The notes under the pieces were generated by a model, which was not told where the DNA came from, ran no database searches, and saw only the letters and a program-made list of their open reading frames with translations. Source: Epiperipatus broadwayi (Eukaryota > Onychophora > Udeonychophora > Euonychophora > Peripatidae). From it: a DNA stretch of 64,000 nt. Position numbers and translations under genes: made by a program. Below, in pieces: positions 1-12,988 of this stretch; the stretch's first letter is position 1; each line of letters opens with the position of its first letter. The stretch is taken from NCBI GenBank assembly GCA_028023455.1, contig JAQFVV010012419.1:930001-994000 (forward strand). Reading direction: 5' to 3'.

Positions 1-2600
1 ATTATTTATTGATGCTAAAAACATAATTTTAATTTCTAAATTAAATGCTTATCAGGTTTATGTCTTGAAATACTGGCAAAGCACAGCAACAAGATCTATA
101 CAGCAAATCAATAGCACCCTACACTCTAATTAACTAAGAGTGCAACTGAAAATACGATGACATACATCAGCACCACAAAATATATCAATTGCCAGGATAA
201 AATCATGGCAATAAGCTACATATGGCTTTATACAAAAATACATGATACATAAATCCACATTTGCAATTATAAGGCAAAGCAAAAAACAAGTGATGATATA
301 AACTCAAGAAACAAAGCTCCTATGTTTGAGGGCAATTTATAAGCAAGGACTCTATCTCTAGACATAAAACTATGAGCATGAACCATCAAAATATAATAAA
401 ATTACTAATATTTGCCTTAAATAAAGCATTTTATGCTTAGATATGAAACAAAGAATATGATTCACAGAAAATATCATGAGATAAGAGATAAACTCACAAA
501 CTCTTTGAAAACACCAGCAAGATAGGAATATATGTCAAAAAAAAAAGAGAGACTAATGCTACAATCTCTTAAATACTGCAATAACAATCTGATGTGTAAA
601 GCCAATAATGTGAATAATCATTGCCAAAAATAGCCTAATCAATAAATTATGGCATAAAAATAATTTGTACTTAAGTAGTTTACCTGCTGGAAGTTTGTCA
701 TCCACTTTTTTTAAATTATTCCATTTTCAGAGTCTTACCAATACATGGTATAAACAGTATAGCTGACTCTTAAGTTAATCGTATTCAATAATTATGATTT
801 TTTTATTTATTAAAATAATAAAGAAAACACTAAAGTTCCAACGGTTGTAATAAAAAAATTTTTTAGTGTAAATACAGAAAATATTTTTTTAAAACATGTC
901 ATTTAATAGACTATAACAAACATACAGATTGACATCAGTTTTTTTGGGTGGGTACTATATTCCATAATTTTGAAAATATTCTGCTGAAACATACAAAAAT
1001 CCAAAACATGTAAATGCAGTAAAGAAAGTAAAACATGATTAAGCAAAGTATACAGAAGTGTAGGCAGACATCACTTTTCAAGTGAACCCAATCCTGTAAT
1101 TTTGAAAATATTCCACTGTACTTGTTCTGCCAATGAAATATTCCAAATTTTAATTATATATCCAGTTCTGTTGATGAAATATTCCATATTTCAATCATAT
1201 TTTTAAAAATATGCTAAAGGATTGTTAAAAAAAACCACATGTAAGCTAATGTTTAAAAAAATTAAGATAATTTGTCATTTGTTATCTGTTAATCTCATAT
1301 TAATAATTTTGAAAATATTCCAGTGCATCTTGTTCTATTGATGAAATATTCCAAATTTTATAATTTTACACACGAGTTAATGAATGCTTACAGAATGACA
1401 ATTTTAGCGCTACTTGTTTAGTGTTGACCACATGTTAACATTTGAACATTATATCCTAAATAAAATTTATTGAAAAATGTTTTCAATATAATTTAGAATT
1501 GTGAATGGAATTCATTAAAAAAATTGGGATTAGTCCTGCCATAAATTCCATTCATAAGATAACATCAAAATGTTAACACTCAGTGAACACATAACACAAA
1601 CCTAACGGATAACACATGAAGCAGTCAATCTTAGCCCAAGATTGAGCTTCATGGTTCTATCTATTAACCTATATTTAAATCCTACATCCTATCCCACTAC
1701 TTTAGTGTGTATATATATTTCATGTATATATTTTGAGATACGCATCTAAAAATTATAAATTTTACCTTTTCAATAACATTTTTATTATTATTAATTTTAA
1801 TTATTTTTATTAAAGTATATAAGTGCGGCTCAGATATATATATATATATTACAGGAGCAAACATACTAATAAAATATTGATTTTTTTAAATACTTTATTA
1901 TATGTCATTTTTAAACTTTTTCTTTTTAAATTGTTATTTTTATTAAACTGTATATTTTTATAAAATCCAAGATGGAAGACGCAACCATTAATTGTCCAAA
2001 AATAATTAAAGGGGTAGAAACATAATAGTGTTTTAATCTTGGGAAGGTATTTTTAATTAAAGTTTTACTGAAAATAAAATGGGGAATGGGATTAATAGAT
2101 TTTACTTTTGCATAAACATTTTTGTCAAATCTATTTCTAATCTGGAAATAGATTTGAATATATTTTGGAACATTATCTGACAATTGCACCTTCAAAAACA
2201 ATGGACAATTGAAATGTAAGATTTTGTTAGATCAGAGATTAGATTTTGGGCTAGAAATAAGTAATCAAAAGCATTCCACAAATATCTGAGAAAAGTAAAA
2301 AATAGGATAATTTTGACCACTAAAAATTAGTTACTACTGAGAGAACTGTGTTGCCATCAATACTCCATGCAACTTTGAAATCTATGATAATGGTAGAGTA
2401 GACACCAATCATCTTTCAGACCCTTGTGGGTCTTTTTCCCACTACTGTACCATCTTGCTGCTGCTCTAGAATGAAGTAAAGGCCCAAAATGAAAACTTTG
2501 GAATGTTGATCAGAAGCTTCCTGTTATCTAAGAAGTCGCATGGATCCCTAGCTGCCTAATTAATTTCAAACCGTACTATCAAGATTGCTCCTAATGTAGT
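1..2600. other. AT-rich non-coding stretch with decayed repeats
   Basis: No supportable gene is seen. Around 964, 1098 and 1303 the same phrase (an 'aattttgaaaatattc' core followed by a 'gaaatattcca' core) recurs, which suggests an old tandem repeat with a period of roughly 130-200 bp. At 1507-1558 a short inverted repeat (gaatggaatt ... aattccattc) flanks about 30 bp. The block 2240-2560 is richer in G+C and reads like an eroded transposon on the minus strand, but I could not assign a family. Short open frames here have no recognisable domains. Confidence 0.5.
964..1360. repeat. imperfect tandem repeat
   Basis: Three copies of an AT-rich unit begin near 964, 1098 and 1303. The second and third share the longer core 'gaaaatattcca' followed about 20 bases later by 'tgaaatattccaaatttta'. 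Divergence between copies is high, so the array is old. No coding or promoter meaning is apparent. Confidence 0.5.
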
Positions 2601-2618
2601 ACTTAACTTTGTATCTTT

Positions 2619-3720
2619 TGAAACAGTAAGATATGCCTTACAAATCTTTGTTTCATCTTGCCTTCCTGTTTCCTACCCTCAAGCCTTATTTAAAACCCTT
2701 ATTTTATAATTGAGTGTGTACTATGTATATATTACCGAAATCCCGTTAGGTCTAATGGGGTACCCAGGGTTTTATAATAATTAAAATTGTCTTAAATGGT
2801 TTTATTTTCAAACCGCCGAGTATATTTTACGTATATATGCTTGTACAATAAAGTAGGTCACATATTCTCATCTACACACATACTGCGATATTTTAAGAAG
2901 TTATGAAAATAATTGTTGTTTAAAGTTAGTTTGTTTTGAGTCGGTTTATTTTGTGATATTATATTCGCTATATTTGTTTGCATTTAATAAAATAATATCA
3001 CTAATAAATAGATTTTGAACATTAAATTCAAAAGAAACTTGTAAATAAAAAAATTTTACTTTAATTTTTCAAAATCATGCCATTTTCTTTTTAAATCAGT
3101 GAGGGTAGGAAAAAAACAATAGTGGCTAATTTTAACTATGTTGGCGCCAGTTTTACTAGTAGATTTTGATAAAATTAAGATAACAGAGTTAACGAGCAGA
3201 TTTAATTAAAAGTGCATTCCTTGTTTTCCAATTTAATTAATAAATTTAATGAATGGATTTTACCATGGCAAGATTAGATTTGTATAATCAGAGACAACAT
3301 ATAAATAGGGCTGATTGATTATTGTAATTAATTATTACTCTGATGCATATTGTGACAGTAAAATTGTATTTCTGTGATTCTGAAAATTTGGACATTATTC
3401 ATATTTTCTGATTACTTGTTTTATTCGTGTCATCGGACTTACCTGCTTACTTTGTTAGTAAAATCAAATTTTGAGATAGTTTAACCTTAGAATAACGGAG
3501 TAAAGGGGCAGTAGGCTGTTTTCCCTTGGAACCAGTGCCTTGGCCATCCGATGTCCTGTCACCGTACCATCAAGCCCCAACTGAACCAGCCCAGAGAATG
3601 CTGCTCCTGAAGTCTACGTGCTGAATGCTGCTGCTGAACAACAAACCCAAAGAAAATTAAAATTTGCAAGAACTCTAATGCAAAATTGGAAATGCCCATG
3701 GACTGAACTGTCAGAATGAG
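2619..3720 (+). repeat. left-arm outer repeat, family copy 1
   Basis: This roughly 1.1-kb block recurs at 37034-38170 in the same orientation and at about 10060-11299 in reverse. Shared landmarks are 'gaaacagtaagat' at the start, 'taggtcacatattctcatct' in the middle, and a GC-richer block ending in repeated 'gaatgctgctg'. A solo copy at 37 kb without a partner arm shows that this part can move or persist independently. It could be an LTR-like or TIR unit; I cannot decide from the sequence. Confidence 0.6.
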
Positions 3721-4919
3721 GTAATAAAGTTAACCCGAGATTTCGTGAAATTTTCAGGCTATAGCTAATCTTTTTTTTTATACTCCATATTTATGTATTT
3801 ATTAAATTGTCTTTTAATGCATGCTGAACATCTGCTTTGGTTAATTTTCTTTATATATCTGTAAATGTTTTATTTTAATTCTTTATTGTAATGTAAATAT
3901 TTTAATTAATCTCTTCAGGTATATGCGAGTTACGTGGGGAAATTGAATAGTGCTTGGTTGCCATATTAATTTATTAAACCGCAAACACACATTCCCCCCC
4001 TCCCCATTTATATGATTTAAAATGTATTTTCTAACGTGTAACGAATTTATCAAAATAATTGTTTATCTATCTATGCTTTGTTGAAAGTCTGCTGGCTATT
4101 AAAATATTAAACTTGTGAGAGAGCTATTCTGTTCTTTAATGAATTGCCCTTTTACTAAGAATATTTTAAAATTTAATTGTGTGTTGCTAGCGAACATGCT
4201 TGGGTGCTGAAACTTTACTATTCTCCAAGGTCTTCAATGGCTAAATCCGTCCCGTTTACTCCACGGTTCCCAATAGTGTGCGATGAATGTCACATGGGAA
4301 TTATTTAGTGTACGTCCCCACAGCTACAAAGCTCCTGGGTGCGGGCCAGGCTTAAGCTGTGTAAGGACTAGAGATGCCCCAAATGAAAGGCGAAATGCCT
4401 GTCCAAATCCAAGACCATTGATTCATTTTTTTTTGTAAAAATGTGTATCAAGATACTGCAGCCCCTCCTCGGCATTATATATTGCTGGCACCATCATACA
4501 TTCCCTTAATAATTACTTTAAATGAATTCTAAGTCCGTTCAGTGTAGTTCGATCTTATATTTAGCTAAACAATTCGCGAGTGACTCTGTTTAAATTTAAG
4601 ATTTCAATTTTAAGTAGCTTTAGTCTATTAAAATTCTTTTAAGACTTTATGTGGCTCGCACATACCTACCGTGTCGCTGTATTTTAGACACGTTATATAA
4701 ACTATAACCCAAGTACGAGGTATCAGAAATACTGTTTACTTTCATTTATAGCTATCAAATTTATATAGCTAAAACTTTGTCTAATATCTGATTATTAAAT
4801 ATTATCTTTAAATTTATTTCTTTTCTTTATTTATCCGGAGTGAAATACAAATTACATATCATGTTAGGCTTATCTTGGGGCACATCTATAAGTCGTTATT
4901 AATTGAACCTAGGGCTATT

Positions 4920-5130
4920 TTAGATTTACAGTCTTTTGTTTTCTCCCTGATCACCGGCACCGGCATGAAGTTATACTATTCATAGCAACAAATGCATTAT
5001 CACGAAGAGGGCATTGTGGAGTTTAGACTTTGGATTTCTGGGAGGTAACCCTTCCTAGTGTTGAGTTCCATGTCTAGGGTTTAAATTCTGCAGTGTGTTA
5101 GCGAGATAAGACGAATTTTGACCGTTATTC
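4920..5130 (+). repeat. left-arm inner repeat matching 8365-8595 in reverse
   Basis: The stretch containing 'ctccctgatcaccggcaccgg' through 'gcagtgtgttagcgagataag' reappears reverse-complemented at 8365-8595. The reverse copy carries 'gggtttgaattctgga', which loosely resembles a Pol III B box, so a tRNA-derived piece may be buried here. Divergence is substantial. Confidence 0.5.
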
Positions 5131-5149
5131 TTTCTAATATGTAAATTGC

Positions 5150-8100
5150 TCTCAAGTGATTTTGATAAATCTAATTCTCTCTCAGATGCTCTAACTTTCT
5201 TTAACTTTGGTGCGGTCATTTATTTATATGTATTTATTACTTGATTTTATATGACTATTTTAGTTATTATTAATATGCCAATCTCAAGCAATCTGACGAG
5301 TTGAATTTCTAAAATCATTACTTTCTTAATTTTTAAGTAAACCTCCATGAATTAAGGTTAATGTCCCCTTAAAACATAATGCATTAATTAATACACTTGC
5401 CAGATTGTTTTTACGAGTCAATATTTTATTTGTTTTAATATAAAAATTTGTTATTTGTCCAACTCCGAATAAAATAAAGTAATTCTACCCAGAATGAATC
5501 CAGAACTTAGGCTAATTGGTGCTCTGAAACCTTATTTATTTTATGTTATTTATTAAATTCTGAAAAGGTGACTTTTTCATTGTTTTCTACAACTGCTAGC
5601 TTTATTTTATTTTTCATACTCTTAAAATATCATATGCTTAAATATTCTAGTTATTATAAAATCCACAAAGGTGGGATTGAATTATTGTTAAATAGCAGAA
5701 AAAGGAGGGGGTAAGGTCTTAACATATTTTATTAAAAGAAATCTTTTCTATGTATATATTATAGCGGCATAGCATATTATTTATCTAAATTATGGCATTC
5801 AAACAAGGGTCATTTATTTTAAAGTAGTAAAACCTATCGTATATTATTGGTGACATTTGTACGTGCTGCGTTACTGACATTCGGCTCATCTTCATGAATT
5901 TATATACGTGCTTCTAGTCTGGGGGTTGCAACAGAATCGAACCTATAGATTTTCTCATGTCCTGTCCTGTGAATAGTTGAGCTTCCCAGGACTTATTCCA
6001 GATGAAAAGACCTCTCGCATCGCTTATTCCAGTAAAGTCTGGGCCACACCATGCCTAGTCACACTTCTCTGGGCACTGCCCTAAAATGGAGGTCTTAGGT
6101 TTACTTTTTCATCCAGAAGCATGATCCTTCTCTTTGATTTCTCCACCATTATGTCAACCCCGCCACTTCTTCATATTATTATTCCTTTTGCTTGACCTAA
6201 TTTTAGTGCTGTAATAATATTAAAATTGTGCTCTGCTCAAAATATATATGTAGTAATAGGGCAGGTATAATCAAACCCTGTTGCGATAATTAGACAAATA
6301 CGTATTCGTATACTTAACGTATTATTAAAAAAATATATATTATTACTAACGTATTATAAAATATATATATATATTACTTTACTAACAAAACTAATATTTA
6401 CTCATTTGTGTGGCCGTAATGAATTAGATATAGATTTACGTAATTTGAATAAAAAAAGCTCATAGAAGAGGTATGGGGGTATACACTTGCTCTGATTTTT
6501 TTTTCTTTTGCCAAACCCAGCTATACACATCGCTATGTATATGTATGAGTGCGTTTTTGAATCATTAAACATGAAAATTCACAAAATAAAAACATTTTGT
6601 TTGATAAACTTTTTAAATATATACATATTAAGTCAAAGAAAGAACTATAAAAGCCAAGATGGAAGACAGTGGTTTGCAGAACAATGAAATTGACTTATAA
6701 AAAAACCTTGGAATGGCAAGTTCTAATTAAATACTAAGAAAAAAAAAGTGTTAAAAGCTTTTACAGTGCATTCCAATCAAGGCACAATGAATGTTAATTG
6801 AAAATGAATGAAAAGAAAGATAAATTTTATAATTAAAAAAAAAAAGGGAATTAATTAGTATAAGTTTGAGAGGGGAAGAAAGCAGACGGTAGAATTATAT
6901 ACAGAAATAAGAATCCAGAGATCAACGCTACATATTGATAAAATATGATCAGGCTGGGGTAGAAACTTCAACGTGCGAGGTGTTTGAATCCTTCCCCAGA
7001 ATGTGTAGCAGCTGCCAATATCGGAGAAGGGATGTCAAGCCTGGAAAATCGCCTCAAGAAGGAACAATGTTGGATCATCATGAGATGTGAAAAATAAATA
7101 AATAAATAAATAGAATTCAGCCATGGAATCCAAACTTCAAAAAGTCCGTTCACCGACAAAGGACCGGAGACTTCTTTTTTACCAGGTGAATTCAATTAAT
7201 TCCCGGGGGAAAACACGGGTACCTTTTCTATTTGATATATATGTGACCTCTTAGTAAGCTTACTCCACGTAACTCAGAAAACTGTTGTTTGACCAAATTG
7301 TGAACTTGAATTTCTTTTTTTTTTTCTTTTGCACGGAGAGTTTAAATTATTTCCTACTGGATTTATTAGCGTATAAATTAGTCCATAATTAAATCTTCAT
7401 TGCAACATACATATTATAGCGAATTTGTGTGTGTGTGGGTTTTGGTAAAGAAAGAAAAGAGCAAACCAACAAAAGGGAAACTGATAGGAATCTTTGATTA
7501 ATAAAAAAAAAAGGGAAAAAACATTGATTTAACTTACGTAAATAATATTTTTTTTTTTTGATAGATACGTAAATATTATTACTAATAAATATGTATAAAA
7601 TGATGAACGGTTTTTTTTTGTTTGTGTTTTGAGCTTCTTTTTTTTTTAAAAAAAAAAGAGAGGGTTAGATCTACTTCCAGTAATTTTACCACCCACCCTG
7701 AGAAAAAGCTAGCCGCAGGCCGGGTCATTTTATCATCCTATTACATACTTCCATAGTCTAGTATAATTCTTACCTACGGGTGAGATTGGCGCATGGAGTC
7801 TTTAGTTAGACGTCCATAAATATACTGTGTGTGATATTGAAGAAAATTATATATGTATAGGAGTTATATTTTTGTTCAAACGCATATATAGATATACATG
7901 TTCATGCTCACGTAAAGACGAGTACGTTAAGAAAAATAGGTAAAAGGTAGGACTCATTACAATGTAAATACCAAATATTACAAGTTTTGTTGATTAAAGT
8001 GTTATTTCAGTCGTATTATACAATTCCACCATCATAATTTATTTATTTAAGAGTATATGCCTTGGGGAAACCAAGCGTTCTGTCTTCTAAATGTTAATTA

Positions 8101-8340
8101 AAAAAATTTTCAAGAAATATTTTGTCATATAATCAAGTATCACTTTTTCAAATGTACTTTATTTATTTCATTTTCATGACCTCAATGGCATGAAAATAGT
8201 TTTTCTTATATATATAATGAATCTCGGAACACTCCCCAAAATAATGTTAGTCACCGTGTTTCAGAACCATAAACCAAAGCTTTAATAGCAATTTTATGTA
8301 ATCTTTCTAATATTTGATTGGCATCTTAATACCGTACCAA
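5150..8340. other. central part of the inverted-arm element, no gene seen
   Basis: This middle segment holds long A and T runs, TA-rich microsatellites (around 6300-6370 and 8205-8216) and GC-richer islands near 5940-6170 and 7000-7210. A 75-codon open frame on the minus strand (6968-7195) has no domain signal and includes an 'aata' microsatellite, so I do not call it a gene. No transposase-like catalytic motif was found. Confidence 0.45.
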
Positions 8341-8364
8341 CCAAAGAGGAGTGTTAGTGTATAT

Positions 8365-8595
8365 TGTAACAGTCAGATTTGTCTATCTCGCTAACACACT
8401 CCAGAATTCAAACCCGAAACACGAAACTGAACACTCTAGGAGCGGTTGCCTTCTAGATAAACTATGTTCGAATCTAAAGTCCAAATTCCACAGCGCCACC
8501 TACGTGATAACGCATCTGATGCTACTAATAATATATCCCTTTACCAGTGCCTGGTGGTCAGGGAGAAACAAAGAGAGACTATACAACGAGATAAG
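8365..8595 (-). repeat. right-arm inner repeat
   Basis: Reverse-complement partner of 4920-5130. The two overlapping short open frames on the plus strand here (8351-8655) are explained by this conserved repeat and show no domain, so they are not called as genes. Confidence 0.5.
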
Positions 8596-10059
8596 CTGGG
8601 TGGCTACTTAACGTCTATGGATGGTACAAAAGAAATGTATAAAGTAGATATATAGACCGAGACAGTGATAGGGATCAATAAAATAAAAGATCAAAATTAG
8701 TTTTATAAGATTTAAAAGATTTATTTATATAGCAAGAAATATATATATATATAACGCACACTGTCTGCTTATATGAGACAGGGACGCTTCTTAAAATGGC
8801 TGCTAGCATAACATTCCATAAAAATTACATTAAAAGGTTGTTAAGTACATAGTCTATACCCTGGGCTAATATAGTATTACGATAATGTTCTTAAAAGAGA
8901 TGGGAAGATGTGTGAGGTGCTTTGATTAAATTATAAAAGTTTAATAAAACATTTGAACATTAAGATTTAATATAATATTTCTTGATTTTGAGAATAGCAT
9001 GGACCAAAGCTTATTAAGTGATAAAGTGGGGATGTGATCAAGGCATTTATTTTATAATTATAATTAAAGTTATATTGGGAGGTCGGTATTGCTAATAAGG
9101 TATTTATTAAAGGATGGAGGGTGTGATACGTTTAAATCATGGATGCTTTGTAAAATATAAATAAGCAAAATTATAGTGAATATATGAAACGACTACGGAG
9201 GGCGTCTCGCTGTTGATCCGTAGGAATGTGTTGTCACGGAGAGCTGAAGTCTGGACTCATCCAAAACTTAGCGACTGGGTGACGGCTGCGTCTAATTCCC
9301 AGGTGTGACATTCGAGGATCCACTCTGCCTGGGAACCGCAAAAAGTGAAATTGGAAATAGTCTTGGCCATTTAAGGCCCTTGGAGATAAACAAAGCGGTC
9401 TCGACAACCAATACACTTCCTAGCAATACTCGCCTAACGTATATAAAGCATACAAGAGGGATTTACTTAGATTGAGAAAATGCCTAATCAATTCCCCAAT
9501 AATTATTTGAAGAGAGTCCGCCCATTCTCGACCTCAATTATGAACTTTGAAATTAAAGCAGAATATATTTTAAAATAGGAAAATGCATGCTTGCGGGTTT
9601 GAAAAGAAAGCATAGATTTATGTATGCAATCGTGCATTTGTGACACATTTAATCATTGACCTCGTACATACTCTCATATTAGGTTAAAATCGATAAATGT
9701 GGATTTTAAACTATATAATTATTACACAAATTGACTAAGATTAGAATAGCCCTCGAACGAGTGATTCGCGAGATAATAAAAATGGGAACTATTTATAATT
9801 TTAAAATGCCTTAATATCGGCGTCTTGCTTTCGACAAAGGGAATAATTCACTCGGTCAAAGACTATTCTGGCACACTATCATAATAAAATAAAGAGAAAG
9901 ATTAATAAATATAAAATATTAACCCAAGGATAGAGAGCAAAATTATTGATTACATTAGAACATTTTAAAGGAAAAACAATGATAAAGTAAAGTAAAATGG
10001 AAAACAATTTAAAATAGCTATAGCGTATTAATTATAGGAGAGAATCACAAGAGCTCTTG

Positions 10060-11299
10060 GGTTAATGTTGGGATTACCTCTGGAGAAGCATTTGCAGGTA
10101 GATTGATTGTCGGCAGGTTTTATACAACTCAGGCAGCAGCAGCAGTTTCAGGGTTTCCTATGTGACAGCATTAGATGGTATAGAACAGCGGCCGGCTATT
10201 CCCAAGGGGAAAATAGCCTTCTTGCCAGCTCTACTCCGTCATTTCAAAGCTAGCAATTTAAAGGTTGGGTGATTCATAGATATTTCAAGTGGTATTGTAG
10301 AACATGGTAAAATTTATTTGAAGACGAAACTCAGCTTCAAATACTTAAGTTTGCAGGCACGTAGCTAGAAAATCTCAGAACAAATATATATTAGAAATCT
10401 TGCTAGAGTAGAATAATACTAGAATACTAGGAATCTTGCTAGAATAATTCTAGAATATTAGAATATTTGCTGGAATATTACTAGAATGAAGAACAAAAGA
10501 AAACCCTCCTATATATAGTGAAATTGCATAATACAACTGCCCTGGATCGTTATAAAAATATTCCAAACTTTTCTAACTTATCAGCTGTAATCAATCCTAT
10601 CCGAATGTCTAAAGGAATTCAACAAAATTTTAATTAATTTCTATTGTTAATTTCCCTGTAGACATTCGGACTACAACTTTGATTTAATTAAAACAAACTT
10701 TTGCTAATTGAAAAAACAGACCTTAAGTGGACATCTGCTGCATTTCTAGATAAGTTTCTATAACATTAAATAATTAAAACTATTGTTCCTACCAGCCCTC
10801 ATTTATTTTAAACAGAAAATATATGGCGTGATTTTTAAATCTAAAAGAAATTATTTTATTTTTAATTTTCAATATTTGAATCTATTTACGAAACGAATAT
10901 AAATTTTATTTTAAATCATAAACAAATATTACGACTGGAATATATTTTTGTAAACAGATTCAAACAAATAATTCTAAATAACAATTTATTATTTTAACAT
11001 AAGTTTTAAAATAAATATCAGTGTGTGTGCAATTACGATCTATATAACCTACTTTTTAATAAATTTAAATTATGTGAACATACACATAATCCATAACATT
11101 TTATTTATTTGGGCATGAGTTATACACTTATATATAACAAGAGCATGTGTACTCGTGGTTTAAAATTGGGCGGGATTTTTGGTATATAAGCGCATTGCAG
11201 ACACACTACGATACACTGGGGTTTAAACTAAGGTATGAGGATAGGAAAAAGGTGAGAAAAGGTAAAACGAAGATCTGCAAAGCAGATCTTACTGTTTCA
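10060..11299 (-). repeat. right-arm outer repeat, family copy 2 (reverse)
   Basis: Read on the minus strand, this starts 'gaaacagtaagatctgctttg', continues through a TATA-containing segment, and ends in the GC-richer 'tggaaccagtgcc'-like block near 10200 and a run of 'gctgctgctgc'. It pairs with 2619-3720 and 37034-38170. Inside the arm at 10370-10490 is a local minisatellite built from 'tctagaatattagaat'-type words. Confidence 0.6.
10370..10495. repeat. local minisatellite of 'tagaatactagaat' words
   Basis: Words such as 'cttgctagaataattctaga' and 'tactagaatactaggaatc' repeat several times with variable spacing of about 20-40 bp. It appears to be a replication-slippage tract internal to the right arm of the large inverted element. 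Confidence 0.5.
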
Positions 11300-11756
11300 A
11301 TATATACTATTTAGTTAATAAAAGAACATATGAGAACCATTTGCGTGAATTCCACACACTAATGTATATAATTTATCATGTTATTAAACTATATATATAT
11401 ATTTTTTTATCTAACTTATTTGAGTAGTTCGAATTTCCTTTTCTCCACTTCCACATGTACAACCATGTGTATGCCTATTGTCATTAAGTTATAATATAGT
11501 TAAAATGTTAGAACAAAAAGCTTTACATTGTAGATACTAGAAAAACTAAGGAAAGCAATAAGGCTAAGATAAGTAGTGATAACCATTTAAAAAATAAGGA
11601 AAAAAAAAGAAATTTCAACATTCAACATAATTAATACTTTATTATTTGTTCATAATTTCTAATTTATCATTAACTAAGTTTAAATTACATCTTTATTGAT
11701 AATTTCTTTATATTCCTCACAAAATTATCTTTCAAACCATATATAACACTTCTTAC
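11300..11756. other. intron or 3' flank between the foldback element and the last exon seen
   Basis: AT-rich DNA directly 3' of the last recognised minus-strand exon. On the minus strand about 11465-11405 there is a short open stretch ending in a stop (a 'VEVEKRKFELLK' reading in one frame, a different peptide in the phase the upstream exon would impose). The putative acceptor before it is weak, so I do not call a terminal exon. Confidence 0.35.
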
Positions 11757-11841
11757 CCGAGATAATCCATAGCTTCAGAATCTCCAAAATAAGTCGCATA
11801 TGAATTCTTCATTTGTATCTTGTACCCCAAAGGTGACAAAT
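11757..11841 (-). CDS. exon of an unassigned spliced gene (last exon recognised)
   Basis: The 85-nt minus-strand exon is bounded by 'tttgag|AT' and 'CTCGG|gtaaga'. Entered in phase 1, as the previous exon (12989-13088) requires, it reads H-LSPLGYKIQMKNSYATYF and onward to GDSEAMDYL, with no stop, and leaves in phase 2. A competing acceptor 11 nt upstream (tatag|ATGCC) would shift the frame and hit TGA, so I chose the downstream one. The product is not recognised. The next exon to the left was not found; the giant inverted element lies there. Confidence 0.62.
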
Positions 11842-12574
11842 CTCAAAGGCATCTATAAGAAAAAGGTTCATCCTAATAAAAGATACAAAATAAATCATTT
11901 GCAGAAGATGGATATGCATTTGTCATCATAGCAATTGACTTCTTGTCTATCTAAAACTAGAAATTGTAGGTTACTGTCTGTATTACTGATAAAAAGAGTT
12001 TCATACCTTCATTTTATATACAATGATGTTTATATTCTTTTTATGCACACCAGTGATGCTATCTTGTTATATTTAGTGTCCCACAGAGACATAATTTATT
12101 TGCATATAGCTCATTTGCTAGCTATAGAATTGAAAATAATGTGATGCAAGATGTGGCAAAACTACTGACTCCACAGCATGAGTACCAAGGCATAGGCAAA
12201 AATCTGAATTTGATTCTTTGTCTGCATATAATTTCACGTGGTATATACATAACTATTGTGGTTATCTCCACATACACACCATTTGAAATCTTTCTTTGTT
12301 GGTTTTAAGTATTTATATTTTCACATGGTACTATGCCCAGTAAATTTTGTGATTGCTTTGTCAACTGCAAAATTTCTGTATATTTGATAATCAGTCCTAA
12401 AATTTACATTGTACTGCTCTATAATACCTTAATTTTATATATACAGACATTATTTGTTATATAAACACAAACCTGTAATTGCAAACACAAACATAGCAAT
12501 ATAAATATAAACATAGTAATAAATAATTAAACCTTTTGAAAATCATTGTCTAGAAAATAAGATTGTCTAAACTT

Positions 12575-12988
12575 AGATCTGAGCCCCAAAATTACATAAA
12601 CTATTTTTGTTGTATTTGAATACAAATGTTTAAATTTATATACATATAATAAAGAGTATAAATGATATATAATTTCTATATACTACACGGACACAAATAC
12701 ATACGCAAACATACCATTTATCAAATAATTTAAAAAAAATTAATTTTCAAATGTTTAAAAATAAAAAAATTTAATATGATCCAATATTCTAATTCAGAGC
12801 CCCCAAATTACATAAACTACGTTTGTTGTATGTACATGTTTAAATTTATATATATAATAAATAACATAAATAATATATAATTTCTATATACTACACAGAC
12901 ACCAATACAAAAGCAAACATACCATTTATTTATTAAATAATTTTAAAAAATTTACTATTCAAATAATTAAAAATAAAATTTTACTTAC
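12575..12988. repeat. two-copy tandem duplication in the intron, touching an exon end
   Basis: About 217 bp beginning 'gagccccaaaattacataaacta' at 12580 is repeated from 12798. The second copy runs into the functional donor and exon end at 12989 (acttac|GACCCGATATTCTAATT). The first copy ends in a decayed version of the same exon end, 'gatccaatattctaatt', near 12778. The duplication therefore included the splice donor and about 20 nt of the exon. Confidence 0.6.

Larger units (their letters stand above)
2619..11299. mobile_element. giant inverted-arm (foldback or long-TIR) element
   Basis: Sequence from 2619 rightward recurs as its reverse complement from 11299 leftward. Matching landmarks are a 'gaaacagtaagat' start (2619 / 11299), a 'ggctgttttcccttgg' block (about 3510 / 10205) and a 'gtgtgttagcgagata' block (about 5093 / 8383). 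The positions stay collinear and centre near 6.75 kb, so the arms are at least 2.5 kb each and may reach 4 kb, with clear divergence. No transposase frame is visible in the middle. This fits a non-autonomous foldback element or a DNA transposon with very long terminal inverted repeats. Two opposed insertions of one repeat family is the alternative. Confidence 0.6.

Noticed and set aside
671-735. Minus-strand mini-exon reading (KWNNLKKVDDKLPA) ending in a good donor CAG|gtaaac
   Set aside because: An in-frame TGA precedes it with no AG acceptor in between; the only remaining exon would be 21 nt with a weak acceptor.
1926-2201. 91-codon minus-strand open frame
   Set aside because: Hydrophobic, AT-driven composition, no domain, no splice or promoter context.
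6968-7195. 75-codon minus-strand open frame
   Set aside because: Includes an 'aata' microsatellite and lies within the inverted-arm element; no recognisable domain.
11405-11465. Terminal exon of the minus-strand gene ending in VEVEKRKFELLK-stop
   Set aside because: The acceptor is weak, and the phase left by the 11757-11841 exon selects a different reading frame.
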